From NCBI RefSeq assembly GCF_003287285.1, contig NZ_QMIG01000046.1, positions 1-35,384 on the forward strand: a stretch of DNA of 35,384 nucleotides, in the 5' to 3' direction. How positions within the stretch are numbered: the stretch's first letter is position 1; each line of letters starts with the position of its first letter. Below, one piece after another: positions 1-8,684 of the stretch. The translations under genes were made by a program, and so were the position numbers. The stretch is from Phytoactinopolyspora halophila (GTDB lineage: Bacteria > Actinomycetota > Actinomycetes > Jiangellales > Jiangellaceae). The notes below the pieces were generated by a model, which was not told where the DNA came from, did not search any database, and saw only the letters and a list, made by a program, of their open reading frames with translations.

Positions 1-144
1 CGCCGCTCCCTGCCCCTGGCCACCCAACACCTGCGCATCGTGCAATCCCACACCGGCGACCGCGCGGGTACCATCGGCGCCGCCGTCATGGTCATCGACC
101 ACGCCCTCTCCCCCGCACAGGTCAACGCGCTCGCCGGGGTGTGA
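1..144 (+). CDS. ROK-family protein, C-terminal fragment
   Basis: An open frame enters from the left edge and ends at a TGA at 142-144, giving the last 47 residues. The segment GDRAGTIGAAVMVIDHALSP resembles the end of ROK proteins (sugar kinases and NagC/XylR-type repressors), where a GxxGAA stretch packs near the sugar/ATP site just before the C terminus. The N-terminal part lies outside the window, so kinase and repressor cannot be separated. It converges with the symporter gene ending at 294. Confidence 0.55.
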   Translation, partial: RRSLPLATQHLRIVQSHTGDRAGTIGAAVMVIDHALSPAQVNALAGV

Positions 145-205
145 GCACGCACGCGTGACGGTCGCGTGTCGCGTAACGCAGTCGCGCATCCGGTGGCCAT
201 CCGGC

Positions 206-251
206 CGAGAGCTCGTGAGAGCGGGCTCTCGGCCGCTCTCACGAGCTCTCG
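206..251. terminator. 19-bp perfect inverted repeat between convergent genes
   Basis: The arm CGAGAGCTCGTGAGAGCGG (206-224) is the exact reverse complement of 233-251, with an 8-nt spacer. It lies between the end of the ROK gene (144) and the end of the minus-strand symporter gene (294), where a bidirectional terminator is expected. There is no clear T-tract, as is common for actinobacterial hairpin terminators. The terminator role is inferred from position and structure. Confidence 0.6.
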
Positions 252-293
252 AGCCAGGCGCCGGCAAAGATCAGGCGGTAGACGGCTCCCCGG

Positions 294-1970
294 CTAACCG
301 TCGCGCCCGGCCGGCACCCGGCGCTTGGCAGCGGGATAGCGGATGTTCTCCACCATCTCCGACAAGGTCGCCGACGGTGGCGGGGTCAGCTTCGACACCA
401 CGATCGCCACGACGAAGTTCACCAGGGCACCGATGGTGCCCACGCCCTCCGGGCTGATGTCGAAGATGTGATCGTTCTCTGACGTGCCGAACACCTCCAG
501 CGTGTACACCATGTAGGTGATCGTCACCGCGAGGCCGGCCACCATGCCCGACGCGGCGCCTGCGGCGTTGCACCGCTTCCAGAAGATCCCGAGCACGAGG
601 GCAGGGAAGAAGCTCGCCGCCGCGAGGCCGAACGCGAACGCGACGACCTGTGCCACGAACGCCGGCGGGTTCATCCCCGCGAGGATCGCGATCACGACGG
701 CACCGGCCATGGCGATCCGGCCGGCGAGCAGCCGTTCGCGGTCGCTCGCGGTCTTGCGGATCCGGCGGAAGTAGAAATCGTGCGACACCGACGAGGAGAT
801 CACCAGCAGCAGCCCGGCCGCCGTGGACAGCGCGGCGGCCATGCCTCCTGCCGCGACAAGACCGACGATGGGTGCGGGCAGCCCGGCGATCTCCGGCGAG
901 GCCAGGACGAGGATGTCGTTGTTCACGATGAGGTCCGCTCCCGACGCCGGATCGTTGCCCACCGACTGGATCGTCTCGGCGTCCTCGGCGACGCTGACCA
1001 GCCCGGTGGCCGCCCAGTTGTCGATCCACTGCGGCAGTTCTGACACCGGCGTGTTCTCCACCCCTTCGAGCAGGTTGAACTTGGTGAACGCGCCGACCGC
1101 AGGGGCCGTCGTGTACAGCAGGCCGATGAAGAACAGCGCCCAGAACGCCGAGTAGCGCGCGCCCCGGACGGTCTTCGTCGTGTAGAAGCGGATGATCACA
1201 TGCGGCAGGCCCGCCGTGCCGATCATCAGCGCCATCGTGACGAGGAAGACGTCGATCTGCGGGCGCTCGGTGAACGCGGCGGTGTACTCGTTCAAACCGA
1301 GATCGGTTCCCAGCGCATTGAGCTCGTCCAGGATCTGCCCGAACGACACCTGCGGGATCGGAAACCCGGTGATCTTTTGCGCGACGGCCACCGCCGGGAT
1401 GAGGTAGGCCGTGATCAACACGGTGTACTGGGCGACCTGGGTCCAGGTGATGCCCTTCATCCCGCCCAGCACGGCGTAGGTGAAGATGATGGCCCCGGCA
1501 ATCAGCACGCCCCCGTTGATCCCCATGCCCAGGAAGCGGCTGAAGACGATACCGCCACCGTTCATCTGCCCGACGACGTAGGTGAACGAGATGATGATGG
1601 CCGCGCCGGCCGAGATGGTACGCACCAGCTCGGAGTAGCGATCGCCGACGAACTCCGGCACCGTGTACTTGCCCCACTTGCGCAGGTAGGGCGCCAGCAA
1701 CAGGGCAAGCAGGACATAGCCGCCGGTCCATCCCATCAAGTAGATGGAACCGTCCGAGCCCAGGAAGGCGATCAACCCCGCCATGGAGATGAACGACGCC
1801 GCGGACATCCAGTCCGCCGCGACCGCGGCTCCGTTGGCGACGGTGGGTATGCCGTGACCGGCGACGTAGAAGCCCTCCGTCTCGCGCACCCGGCTACGCC
1901 AGGCGATGACGATGTAGGTACCGAAGGACAGGACGATGAAGATCGTGGTCCACAGCTGGATGTCGCTCAC
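294..1970 (-). CDS. Sodium:solute symporter, VC_2705-like large subunit
   Basis: A 558-residue, highly hydrophobic SSS-family transporter with about 12-13 membrane segments, expected to couple Na+ entry to uptake of a small organic solute in the cytoplasmic membrane. Family-typical stretches are FYVAGHGIPTVANGAAVAADW and SAASFISMAGLIAFLGSDG near the N terminus, YAVLGGMKGITWTQVAQY in the middle, and MIGTAGLPHVIIRFYTT. These fit the subgroup that pairs with a DUF4212 small subunit, and such a gene lies directly upstream. The GTG start at 1968-1970 overlaps the TGA of that gene (GTGA), implying translational coupling. The substrate is not known from sequence; acetate or another short carboxylate is the usual guess. 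Confidence 0.9.
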   Translation of the reverse strand: MSDIQLWTTIFIVLSFGTYIVIAWRSRVRETEGFYVAGHGIPTVANGAAVAADWMSAASFISMAGLIAFLGSDGSIYLMGWTGGYVLLALLLAPYLRKWGKYTVPEFVGDRYSELVRTISAGAAIIISFTYVVGQMNGGGIVFSRFLGMGINGGVLIAGAIIFTYAVLGGMKGITWTQVAQYTVLITAYLIPAVAVAQKITGFPIPQVSFGQILDELNALGTDLGLNEYTAAFTERPQIDVFLVTMALMIGTAGLPHVIIRFYTTKTVRGARYSAFWALFFIGLLYTTAPAVGAFTKFNLLEGVENTPVSELPQWIDNWAATGLVSVAEDAETIQSVGNDPASGADLIVNNDILVLASPEIAGLPAPIVGLVAAGGMAAALSTAAGLLLVISSSVSHDFYFRRIRKTASDRERLLAGRIAMAGAVVIAILAGMNPPAFVAQVVAFAFGLAAASFFPALVLGIFWKRCNAAGAASGMVAGLAVTITYMVYTLEVFGTSENDHIFDISPEGVGTIGALVNFVVAIVVSKLTPPPSATLSEMVENIRYPAAKRRVPAGRDG

Positions 1971-2494
1971 GTCGCCTGCCTCCCGTTCTCGCCGTCGCCG
2001 GTGCCGTCATCGGTGCCGTCGGCGGTGTCGTCGGCGCTGGCGCCGCCCGCTGCGCCCCCGGGCACGCCGTCCAAGCTCGCCTCGGACTCCGTCGTGTCGG
2101 CGGTCGCACCGGCCGTTCCGGTTGCCGCCGCACCCTGAGATTCCGCTTCCGCGGGCGCGTGCCCGGCGGCCATGCCGGTGTCGCCGCCCGCGTCCTCGTC
2201 ACGCTCGCTAACCCCGAACTTGTCGTCGAGGCGATCCATGCGCAGCGCATAGATGAGTATCAAGAGGATGAACGTATAGATCGATCCTTGCTGGGCGAAC
2301 CAGAACCCCAGCGGATACCCGAAGATCGTCAACTCGTTCAAGACGTCGACGAACAAGATTCCCGCGCCAAACGAGACGATGAACCAGATGCACAGCAACA
2401 CGGCCATGAGCCGGAGGTTGCGGCGCCAATACTCCCGCCTCCAGTCACCGGAAGGCGGCCCATCGTCTCGAGTCGCGTCCGTGCGAGTAGCCAC
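1967..2494 (-). CDS. DUF4212 small subunit of the symporter
   Basis: A 175-residue protein with the DUF4212 signature: YWRRNLRLMAVLLCIWFIVS, then FGYPLGFWFAQQGSIYTFIL and YALRMDRLDDKFG. This gives two membrane helices followed by a cytoplasmic tail. The family is known as the small partner of VC_2705-type symporters. The chosen start is a GTG at 2492-2494 with AGGAGGGAG about 10 nt upstream; the frame stays open further 5' but reads as low-quality sequence. The C-terminal tail of about 75 residues is unusually long and rich in Asp, Gly, Ala and Thr. The gene is first in a two-gene operon with the symporter. Confidence 0.85.
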   Translation of the reverse strand: MATRTDATRDDGPPSGDWRREYWRRNLRLMAVLLCIWFIVSFGAGILFVDVLNELTIFGYPLGFWFAQQGSIYTFILLILIYALRMDRLDDKFGVSERDEDAGGDTGMAAGHAPAEAESQGAAATGTAGATADTTESEASLDGVPGGAAGGASADDTADGTDDGTGDGENGRQAT

Positions 2495-2864
2495 GTCCGA
2501 ACTCCCTCCTGCAGATACGGGCGAGATACGGGCGCCGCGCGCTAACCGATCAGCGACGTTTCCGCACCTGTAGTAAGCACACCGAACCGACAAGCTCATA
2601 CAGCACACAAGGCCTACTCGAACGAGCGGCCCGTCCCGGCCGTCCAACGGTCATCGCGGTGCCGGCGGACCGGTCCCGGTCCCGCCGTTCGGCCGTTCGC
2701 AGCGGGATATGCCCGCTCGCGCCTCCAGAGGAACCCCTGACGAACGTCCCCATGCCGGAGAGCGCTGCCGTCGGGTTACACTCCCCGCACGTCAGGTCCA
2801 CGCGAAGGGACCGTCACCAGGGTTCCGCCGCGGTCCCGGCCGACCCGATGAGGGAGGGCGCCAC
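2495..2864. other. Divergent intergenic region of the two symporter loci
   Basis: About 370 bases separate the DUF4212 gene (minus) and the small membrane protein gene (plus). I see no convincing gene here. Promoters for both directions should lie in it, but I could not pick clear -35/-10 pairs or a LytTR-type direct repeat by eye. Confidence 0.4.
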
Positions 2865-3281
2865 ATGACACCGACCGGCCACACCGCTACCCATAGCCCG
2901 TCGCGCCGGATCATGCATGTGGGAAGCGCGGGAATGCTGCTCGGCGGCCTCCTCATTGCCATCGGTTCCCTCCTGCCCTGGGTCTCGACCCCCGTCGGCC
3001 ACCTGTCCGGGACCGTCGGGCCCGGTCTGTGGACGTTGTGCGCGGGCGTCATCGTCATCGCTGGAGCGCTCCTCCCCTACCGCCGGGTCGCGCTCGCGCA
3101 CGCGTTCGTTCCCGGTGTGGCCGTGGCGACTCTCGCCATGTGGCAGTTCATCCGGCTGATCCAGCTCAGCGCCACTACGGACAGCTGGGGACGCCTCCTC
3201 CCAGGTATCGGACTGGTCATGGTCAGCGGGGGTGCGGTCGTCGTGCTCCGTGCCGCCTGGCGAATCCGCGCTGCTGGTTAG
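2865..3281 (+). CDS. Small four-helix membrane protein, function unknown
   Basis: A 138-residue protein with four predicted membrane segments: MLLGGLLIAIGSLLPWV, the stretch around LWTLCAGVIVIAGALLPY, FVPGVAVATLAMWQFI and IGLVMVSGGAVVVLRAAW. The ATG at 2865 is preceded by AGGGAGGG (2851-2858), deciding it over earlier in-frame starts. I do not recognise a named family. It lies 138 bases upstream of, and in the same direction as, the ActP-like symporter operon, so it may be co-transcribed, but that is an inference. Confidence 0.7.
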   Translation: MTPTGHTATHSPSRRIMHVGSAGMLLGGLLIAIGSLLPWVSTPVGHLSGTVGPGLWTLCAGVIVIAGALLPYRRVALAHAFVPGVAVATLAMWQFIRLIQLSATTDSWGRLLPGIGLVMVSGGAVVVLRAAWRIRAAG

Positions 3282-3418
3282 GACCAGGAGTGCGCCGCTC
3301 GCGCACGGGCCGCATCCGCGTCACGCCGGCCGCGCACCGTTCCCATCCCCGACGCGGCCGCGCATGGCTACGGCACAAGCACTGGCGCGCACCGCCCCGC
3401 ACGGCGCACGATGACCCC

Positions 3419-3922
3419 ATGGTTCAGCCCGGTCCCGGCACGGACATGGGGACGTTCGAATCGTCCGACGAGTACGACATGCCTGCCGAGGTCGACGCGA
3501 CCGTTCGCACCCTGCGCAGGGTCGCGGTCAGTCACGTCGCCGTCTTCCTCGGGGTCGTCCTCGTCGTGCCGTTCCTCACGCTTGCCCTCGACTGGTGGTC
3601 CGAGGGCCGGCTGATCGGCGGTATGAGCCCCAACTTCGCGATGGCGGCGTTCGGGCTCTACATCTTCTTCTTCGTGCTGGCCATCGCCGCCGCTCGGCTG
3701 TCCAACGCGGTCGAGCACCGCATGCTCGGGGGCAGCGACCACGACCTTCACGAGGCCGTGACCGACGACCTTCACGACGACTTCACCGACGACTTTCGCG
3801 AGGACCTGACCGGCAAACTGACCGGCGATCGCCCCGCGGATCTCCACAACGATCAGGCCGCCGGCCAGAACGGCAAGCTGGCGGGCGGGGATGGGGACAA
3901 CACCGATGGTGATACGACGTGA
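3419..3922 (+). CDS. Two-helix small partner of ActP-like symporter
   Basis: A 167-residue protein with two membrane helices (VAVFLGVVLVVPFLTLALDW and FAMAAFGLYIFFFVLAIAAA) and a charged C-terminal tail with a loosely repeated acidic pattern (TDDLHDDFTDDFREDL). Size, topology and position directly before an SSS transporter resemble the DUF485/YjcH proteins that accompany the acetate permease ActP, but similarity to DUF485 is weak by eye. The ATG at 3419 has a poor ribosome site; an ATG at 3446 is an alternative. Its TGA overlaps the GTG start of the next gene. Confidence 0.7.
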   Translation: MVQPGPGTDMGTFESSDEYDMPAEVDATVRTLRRVAVSHVAVFLGVVLVVPFLTLALDWWSEGRLIGGMSPNFAMAAFGLYIFFFVLAIAAARLSNAVEHRMLGGSDHDLHEAVTDDLHDDFTDDFREDLTGKLTGDRPADLHNDQAAGQNGKLAGGDGDNTDGDTT

Positions 3923-5613
3923 TCACTGCGAGCGTGTTGATCCTCGTCGCGCTGCTCATCGCCGTCATCATGGTCGGCATTTTCATCCGGCCGCGTCGCG
4001 CTTCCACGCTGGACTTCTATCTCGCGGGCCAGCGTGTCGGCGTCGTCACGAACGCGTGCGCCATCTGCGGCGACTACTTCTCGGCCGCATCGTTCCTGGG
4101 TGTCGCCGCATCGGTCTACGTCTCCGGCCTCGACGGCATCTGGTATGCCACCGGATTCGCCGCCGGCTTCGTACCCGTCCTGCTGTTCGTCGCCGCTCCG
4201 TTACGGCGCTTCGGAGAGTTCTCCATCCCGGACTTCCTGGGCCGCCGCCTGGAGTCCGACCGGGTCCGGTTCACCGCCGTCGTCGCCGTACAGCTCATCA
4301 TCCTCTCGTATCTGGTCCCGCAGGCCGTCGGCAGCGGCATCACGTGGGAGCTGCTGGTGGGACACGGCATCGCCGGCCTGTCGCCGTACGCCACCGGGGT
4401 GGTGGTCGCGACGACGGTGATCACCGCGCTGGTGACGCTGGGTGGCATGCGCGGGACGACCTGGACACAGGCGATCCAGTTCCTGCTACTCCTGGCCGCG
4501 TTCGTCTGGCTCGCCATCGCCGTCGTCGGGTCCGGGTTCCACTACGCCGACGCCGTCGCCGACGTGAGCGCAGAGCCCCTGGCCAACCCCGTGCACACCG
4601 GCGGGCAGTGGCAGCTGGAAGCCGAGGCGAACCGGCTGCACCCCGGTGAGGCGATCCACTTCGGCGAACCCGGCGGGCGGTACGGGCCGCTCGGGCAGTT
4701 CGCCCTGATCATGACGCTGGTCATGGGCACCGCCGGGCTGCCGCACATCATGAACCGCTACTTCACCAGCCCCACCGGCACCGCCGCGCGCATGACCACG
4801 GTCTGGGTTCTCGGCCTGGCCGGGCTGTTCTACGCGCTGGCCGTCATGCTCGGCACCGCCGCCCGCGCACTCATTCCAGCGGCAGCATCCCGGCATCCGT
4901 GGCTGGACGAGCTGACCGTCGACGGGGTGCTGCGCGTCCCCGAACACGCCCTGCTGGCCCTGGGCCGGTTGTACGGGGGCCAGGCAGGTTTGGGATTCAT
5001 CGCCACCGGTGCCCTGATCGCGGTGCTGTCGACCATCGCCGGGCTGCTGCTGGCTTCCGCCGCATCCTGGGGACACGACGTCTACGAGCGCCACATCAAC
5101 CCGCGTGCCACGCAGCGCCAGGCCGTATGGGCCGGGCGCGGGGCGGTGCTCACCGTGGCCGGGCTCTCCGCGGCCCTCGCGCTTAGCCTGCGTCCGGATT
5201 CACTGACAGCCATGTTCCCGTCGATCGTGGCGACCATGGTCACGTGGGCGTTCGCCTTCGCCGGCTCGGCACTCACCCCGGTGTTCATCCTCACCATCTG
5301 GTGGCGGCGGATGACCGCAGCCGGCGCCGTCGCCGGCATCGTCACGGGTGCCGTCACCGCCATCACGATGTTCGCCACCGGGACGATCGCCGGGGACCGC
5401 GGCCTCGGTGAGATGCTGCTCACGCCCACCGTCGTCGCCGCGCCACTCGCCGCTGGGGTCGCCGTCGTGATCTCGCTGTACACCCGCACGCCCGCGAACC
5501 TGGAGCGGCTGTGGCTCCGGCTGCACGGCACCGCAGCCGACCGGCGTGCCGAGCGGCTCGCCCGCCTCACCATCTCCGGCGTCGCCGACCTGCATTCGGG
5601 ACCGCAGCGATGA
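3919..5613 (+). CDS. ActP-like sodium/carboxylate symporter
   Basis: A 564-residue SSS-family permease with about 13 membrane helices. Typical stretches are LDFYLAGQRVGVVTNACAIC, GDYFSAASFLGVAASVYVSG, VTLGGMRGTTWTQAIQFLLL and MGTAGLPHIMNRYFTSPTG. The first of these and the GDYFSAASFLG motif are close to cation/acetate symporters. A loop of about 60 residues rich in His, Glu and Gly (roughly residues 210-270) lies mid-protein, as in ActP relatives. GTG start at 3919-3921 overlaps the upstream stop, and the stop overlaps the start of the sensor kinase gene, so transporter and sensor are translationally coupled. Acetate or pyruvate is the likely substrate, by family and by analogy with LytS/LytTR-controlled carboxylate transporters. 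Confidence 0.9.
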   Translation: MITASVLILVALLIAVIMVGIFIRPRRASTLDFYLAGQRVGVVTNACAICGDYFSAASFLGVAASVYVSGLDGIWYATGFAAGFVPVLLFVAAPLRRFGEFSIPDFLGRRLESDRVRFTAVVAVQLIILSYLVPQAVGSGITWELLVGHGIAGLSPYATGVVVATTVITALVTLGGMRGTTWTQAIQFLLLLAAFVWLAIAVVGSGFHYADAVADVSAEPLANPVHTGGQWQLEAEANRLHPGEAIHFGEPGGRYGPLGQFALIMTLVMGTAGLPHIMNRYFTSPTGTAARMTTVWVLGLAGLFYALAVMLGTAARALIPAAASRHPWLDELTVDGVLRVPEHALLALGRLYGGQAGLGFIATGALIAVLSTIAGLLLASAASWGHDVYERHINPRATQRQAVWAGRGAVLTVAGLSAALALSLRPDSLTAMFPSIVATMVTWAFAFAGSALTPVFILTIWWRRMTAAGAVAGIVTGAVTAITMFATGTIAGDRGLGEMLLTPTVVAAPLAAGVAVVISLYTRTPANLERLWLRLHGTAADRRAERLARLTISGVADLHSGPQR

Positions 5614-6950
5614 ACAGTGGCAGCCTGCCCCTGGCCGGGCTCACCACGCTCGCGTGGGGCCTCGTGTACCTGTTCACACAGATCGTGGCCGATCCCCCGC
5701 TGACCGTCGGTCCCACGGTGCTGCTGGGAATCGGACTGACCGTCGTGCTGACGCTCGGCTACCCGTCGGCGCTGCGCGGCGCCCGTACCGCCCCGACCAC
5801 CCGCACCACGCGCATGCCCCGGCTGAACCGTTTTGCCCGCACCGCGCGCACGGCGGGGGCGACGGCACGCCAGCCGGGCCGGCACGGTTCCACCATCGCC
5901 GCCGTCGGCCGCTCGATCCCGCTGCGGTCCGGATTGAACGCCGAGGCGGCCGAGCGCACCGCCAAGCTGCTGCACCCCCTGCTCGGTGGCGACGCCGTGG
6001 CCATCACCGACCACGAGAAGGTCCTCGCCTTCGTCGGCCCCGGTTCCGACCACCACACCGTCGGCGATCCACCACAGACCGAGTCCTCGGCCCGGGTTCT
6101 GGCCGGCGGCAAGACCGTCGTCGTGCGCAAACGCTCCAAGTTGGGCTGCCCGAACACCGACTGCCCCCTCCAAGCTGCCGTCATCGCTCCGCTCACGGAC
6201 GGCAAGCGCGTCGTCGGCACCCTCAAGGTGTATCGCCTCGACGAGATCCCGCCGCAGCGCAGCCTCGTCGAAGGCCTGGCCGGGATCCTCTCGCTGCACC
6301 TCGAACTGGCCGAGTTCGACCGGGAACGCAACCTGGCCGTCGACGCCAAGCTCGACGCCCTGCGCGCACAGATCAACCCGCACTTCCTGTTCAACACCCT
6401 GAACACCATCACCTCGAAGGCCCGAACCGATCCGGAAGAGGCGCGGCAACTCCTGCTGCGGCTGTCGGACTTCTTCCGCTACGCGGTGCGCCAAGACGGG
6501 CACTTCGCCGAATTCAGCCACGAGTACTTCTTCGTGCGCACGTACCTCTCGCTGGAGCAGGCACGCTATGGCGAGCGCCTGCGGGTGCGCTACGACGTCG
6601 ATCCCCAGGTGCTCACCGCGCATGTGCCCGTCCTGACGATCCAGCCGCTCGTGGAGAACGCCGTCAAACACGGCCTGGCCGACAAGGTCGACGGGGGAAC
6701 CATCACGCTCAAGGCGCGCGTCGACCCGCTGACCCGGACCACCTCGATCCGGGTGGCCGACGACGGCGTCGGCATCCATTCCGACGTGCTCGAACAGCTC
6801 ACCTCGCCGGCCGGCGGCGTGGACGGCGGGCTGGGATTGCGAAACATCTCCGAACGCTTGGCGGCGCTGTATGGTGAACGCTATCGTCTCGACATCCGAT
6901 CCGACGAAGGCGAGGGGACCGTCGTCGACCTGCGAATTCCACTGGGATGA
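5610..6950 (+). CDS. LytS/YpdA-type sensor histidine kinase with GAF domain
   Basis: A 446-residue kinase. Two N-terminal membrane helices (about residues 5-50) are followed by a basic linker and a GAF-like domain (about 110-235). The GAF part contains KLGCPNTDCPLQAAVIAPL with Cys180 and Cys185, a pattern shared with LytS, BtsS and YpdA. The histidine kinase part has the LytS-type H box QINPHFLFNTLNTI (His258), the N box QPLVENAVKHGL (Asn350) and ATP-lid glycines DDGVGI and GLGLRNISERL. The ATG overlaps the symporter stop (ATGA); the longer upstream frame is ignored. It should phosphorylate the LytTR regulator encoded next, 13 bases downstream. Confidence 0.9.
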   Translation: MNSGSLPLAGLTTLAWGLVYLFTQIVADPPLTVGPTVLLGIGLTVVLTLGYPSALRGARTAPTTRTTRMPRLNRFARTARTAGATARQPGRHGSTIAAVGRSIPLRSGLNAEAAERTAKLLHPLLGGDAVAITDHEKVLAFVGPGSDHHTVGDPPQTESSARVLAGGKTVVVRKRSKLGCPNTDCPLQAAVIAPLTDGKRVVGTLKVYRLDEIPPQRSLVEGLAGILSLHLELAEFDRERNLAVDAKLDALRAQINPHFLFNTLNTITSKARTDPEEARQLLLRLSDFFRYAVRQDGHFAEFSHEYFFVRTYLSLEQARYGERLRVRYDVDPQVLTAHVPVLTIQPLVENAVKHGLADKVDGGTITLKARVDPLTRTTSIRVADDGVGIHSDVLEQLTSPAGGVDGGLGLRNISERLAALYGERYRLDIRSDEGEGTVVDLRIPLG

Positions 6951-6963
6951 CGGGAGTGAGCCG

Positions 6964-7722
6964 ATGCGTGCGCGCTGTCTCATCGTCGACGACGAAGCGC
7001 CCGCCCGGGAGGAACTGCGCTACCTGCTCACCACGTTCGATCATGTCCAGGTGGTCGGCGAAGCGACGAATTCCGAGGAAGCGCTGACGCTGCTGCGATC
7101 ACTCACATATGACGTGGTACTGCTCGACATCCGGCTGCCCGGAGGCACCGGCCTGGAGGTCGCCGCCGCGTTGCGGGAGGCGCCGAACTCGCCGAAGGTC
7201 ATCTTCACCACGGCCTATCCGGACTACGCCGTCGAGGCATTCGACCTCGAAGCGATCGATTACCTGGTGAAGCCGTTCGACGCGGAGCGGCTGGGCCGCG
7301 CGCTGGATCGGGCGCTCTCCGCGCCGGTGGAAGAGAGCGAGCCCGAGGTCCCGAGCCAGCCGGGACGGGCCGCCGGGTGGGCATCCGATCCCCTGGGACG
7401 GATTCCCGTCCAGCAAGGTGATCGTACGGTGCTCGTCGACGAGTCGGCGATCGTCTACGCCAGCGCGGCGCGGGGATACTCGTACCTGCAACTCTCCGGT
7501 GACCGCGTGCTGGTGAACTACTCGCTCAACGAGCTGGAGCGGCGGGTGGGCGGGCACTTCTTCCGGGCGCACCGCTCGCACCTGGTCAACCTCGACCACG
7601 TCCGCGAGCTGATCCCCGATTTCAAGGGCTCGCTCGTGCTGGTGATGAACGATCACCGGCGCAGCAGGGTCGAGGTCTCGCGGCGCAAGACCCGGGAGCT
7701 GCGCCGCCTGCTCGGCATGTAG
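6964..7722 (+). CDS. LytTR-family response regulator
   Basis: A 252-residue two-domain regulator. The receiver domain (1-120) has the acidic pocket at Asp9/Asp10, phospho-acceptor Asp55 in LLDIRLPGG, the FTTAYPDYAVEAF switch region and Lys103 in YLVKPF. The LytTR DNA-binding domain (about 145-250) contains FFRAHRSHLVNLDHV and ends in a basic tail. Start ATG at 6964 has GGGAG about 6-8 nt upstream. It is last in the operon partner-symporter-kinase-regulator and is expected to control transporter genes here, perhaps both divergent symporters; binding sites were not identified. Confidence 0.92.
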   Translation: MRARCLIVDDEAPAREELRYLLTTFDHVQVVGEATNSEEALTLLRSLTYDVVLLDIRLPGGTGLEVAAALREAPNSPKVIFTTAYPDYAVEAFDLEAIDYLVKPFDAERLGRALDRALSAPVEESEPEVPSQPGRAAGWASDPLGRIPVQQGDRTVLVDESAIVYASAARGYSYLQLSGDRVLVNYSLNELERRVGGHFFRAHRSHLVNLDHVRELIPDFKGSLVLVMNDHRRSRVEVSRRKTRELRRLLGM

Positions 7723-7725
7723 CCC

Positions 7726-7817
7726 CCATCTCCCGCTCCCTTCCCCAGACCCTTCCGCTGATCATGAACACTAGGCGACCTATGTAGTCGCTTACCGTTC
7801 ATGATCAGCGGGAGTGT
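7726..7817. repeat. Palindromic repeat family A, copy 1
   Basis: CCGCTGATCATGAAC (7755-7769) and its exact complement at 7797-7811 bracket an inner imperfect stem (GGCGAC/GTCGCT) around CTATGTA. The left flank CCATCTCCCGCTCCC (7726-7740) is identical to the flank of copy 2 (bottom strand, 14557-14571). The right half from 7788 is identical to copy 3. It lies between the convergent ends of the LytTR gene (7722) and the ABC permease gene (7827), so it may act as a bidirectional terminator. Confidence 0.85.
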
Positions 7818-7826
7818 TTCGGTGGG

Positions 7827-8657
7827 TCACTTCACCGCACCGGCAGTCACCCCTCGAACCAACCAGCGGCGAACGACAACGGTGAAGAGCGCCACCGGAA
7901 TGACGATGAGCATGGCAATGACACCGAGCTGGCCGAACTGAATGCCTTCCTCCGTGCGCACCGACGATGCCAACACCGGGAGCGTCGCGGCGTCCGATCT
8001 GGTTAGCGGGAGCGCCAGCACCAGATCGCTCCACGCCAGGACGAACGAGAACACGCTCACCGCTGCAAGACCTGGACCCGTGAGGGGGAGGATGATCAGA
8101 AGAAAGGTCCGGATATACCCACACCCATCGACCAGGGCAGCCTCCTCGAGCTCCCGGGGCAGGTCCATGAAGAAGCCTTGCAGCATCCACGTCGCCAACG
8201 GGATGTTGAGCGCGATGTACGGCAAGATCAGCGCCAGTCTCGTGTCCAGCACGTCGAGGCGGGAAGCGATGAGGAACAGGGGCGAGACGAGGGCGATGGG
8301 TGGCAGCATCCGGACACTGAGGATGAGCAGCCCGATGAAACGATGCCCTCGGGGCCGCAGCCTCGACAGCGCGTAGGCCGCGAAAGCTGCGAGCGCGACC
8401 GAGACCACGGTGCTGACCAGTGTCACCACGACGGAGTTGACGAAGTATCGCGATACCGGAATCTGCCTGGTCTGGAAGATCTCCCGATAGTTGTCCAGCG
8501 TGGGCGAGAAAAAGATCTTCGGTGGCCAGGCGATCAGGTCGGTCGCGCTTTTCACGGATGTCAACGCCAGCCACACGATGGGTGTCAGCGCCACCAGTAC
8601 CGTCACGCCGAGTATCGCGTAGCCTGCCGACTTCCGGAACAGCCGTTTGGTGCGCAC
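7827..8657 (-). CDS. ABC sugar-type permease, MalG-like
   Basis: A 276-residue inner-membrane permease of the CUT1 (carbohydrate uptake) type with about six helices. The cytoplasmic EAA loop, which contacts the ATPase, is ELEEAALVDGCGYIRTFLLI followed by ILPLTGPG. The FVNSVVVTLVSTVVSVALAA stretch is typical of MalG-like subunits. GTG start at 8655-8657 has GGAAAGGAG just upstream. It is last in the operon cyclase, binding protein, permease, permease. No ATP-binding subunit is encoded nearby, so a shared MsiK-like ATPase elsewhere is likely. Confidence 0.93.
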   Translation of the reverse strand: MRTKRLFRKSAGYAILGVTVLVALTPIVWLALTSVKSATDLIAWPPKIFFSPTLDNYREIFQTRQIPVSRYFVNSVVVTLVSTVVSVALAAFAAYALSRLRPRGHRFIGLLILSVRMLPPIALVSPLFLIASRLDVLDTRLALILPYIALNIPLATWMLQGFFMDLPRELEEAALVDGCGYIRTFLLIILPLTGPGLAAVSVFSFVLAWSDLVLALPLTRSDAATLPVLASSVRTEEGIQFGQLGVIAMLIVIPVALFTVVVRRWLVRGVTAGAVK

Positions 8658-8684
8658 GTCACTCCTTTCCGGCCGGCGCTCCGC

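Noticed and set aside
5082-6983. A 633-codon minus-strand open frame across the symporter and sensor kinase genes
   Set aside because: Antisense to well-supported genes and without recognisable motifs.
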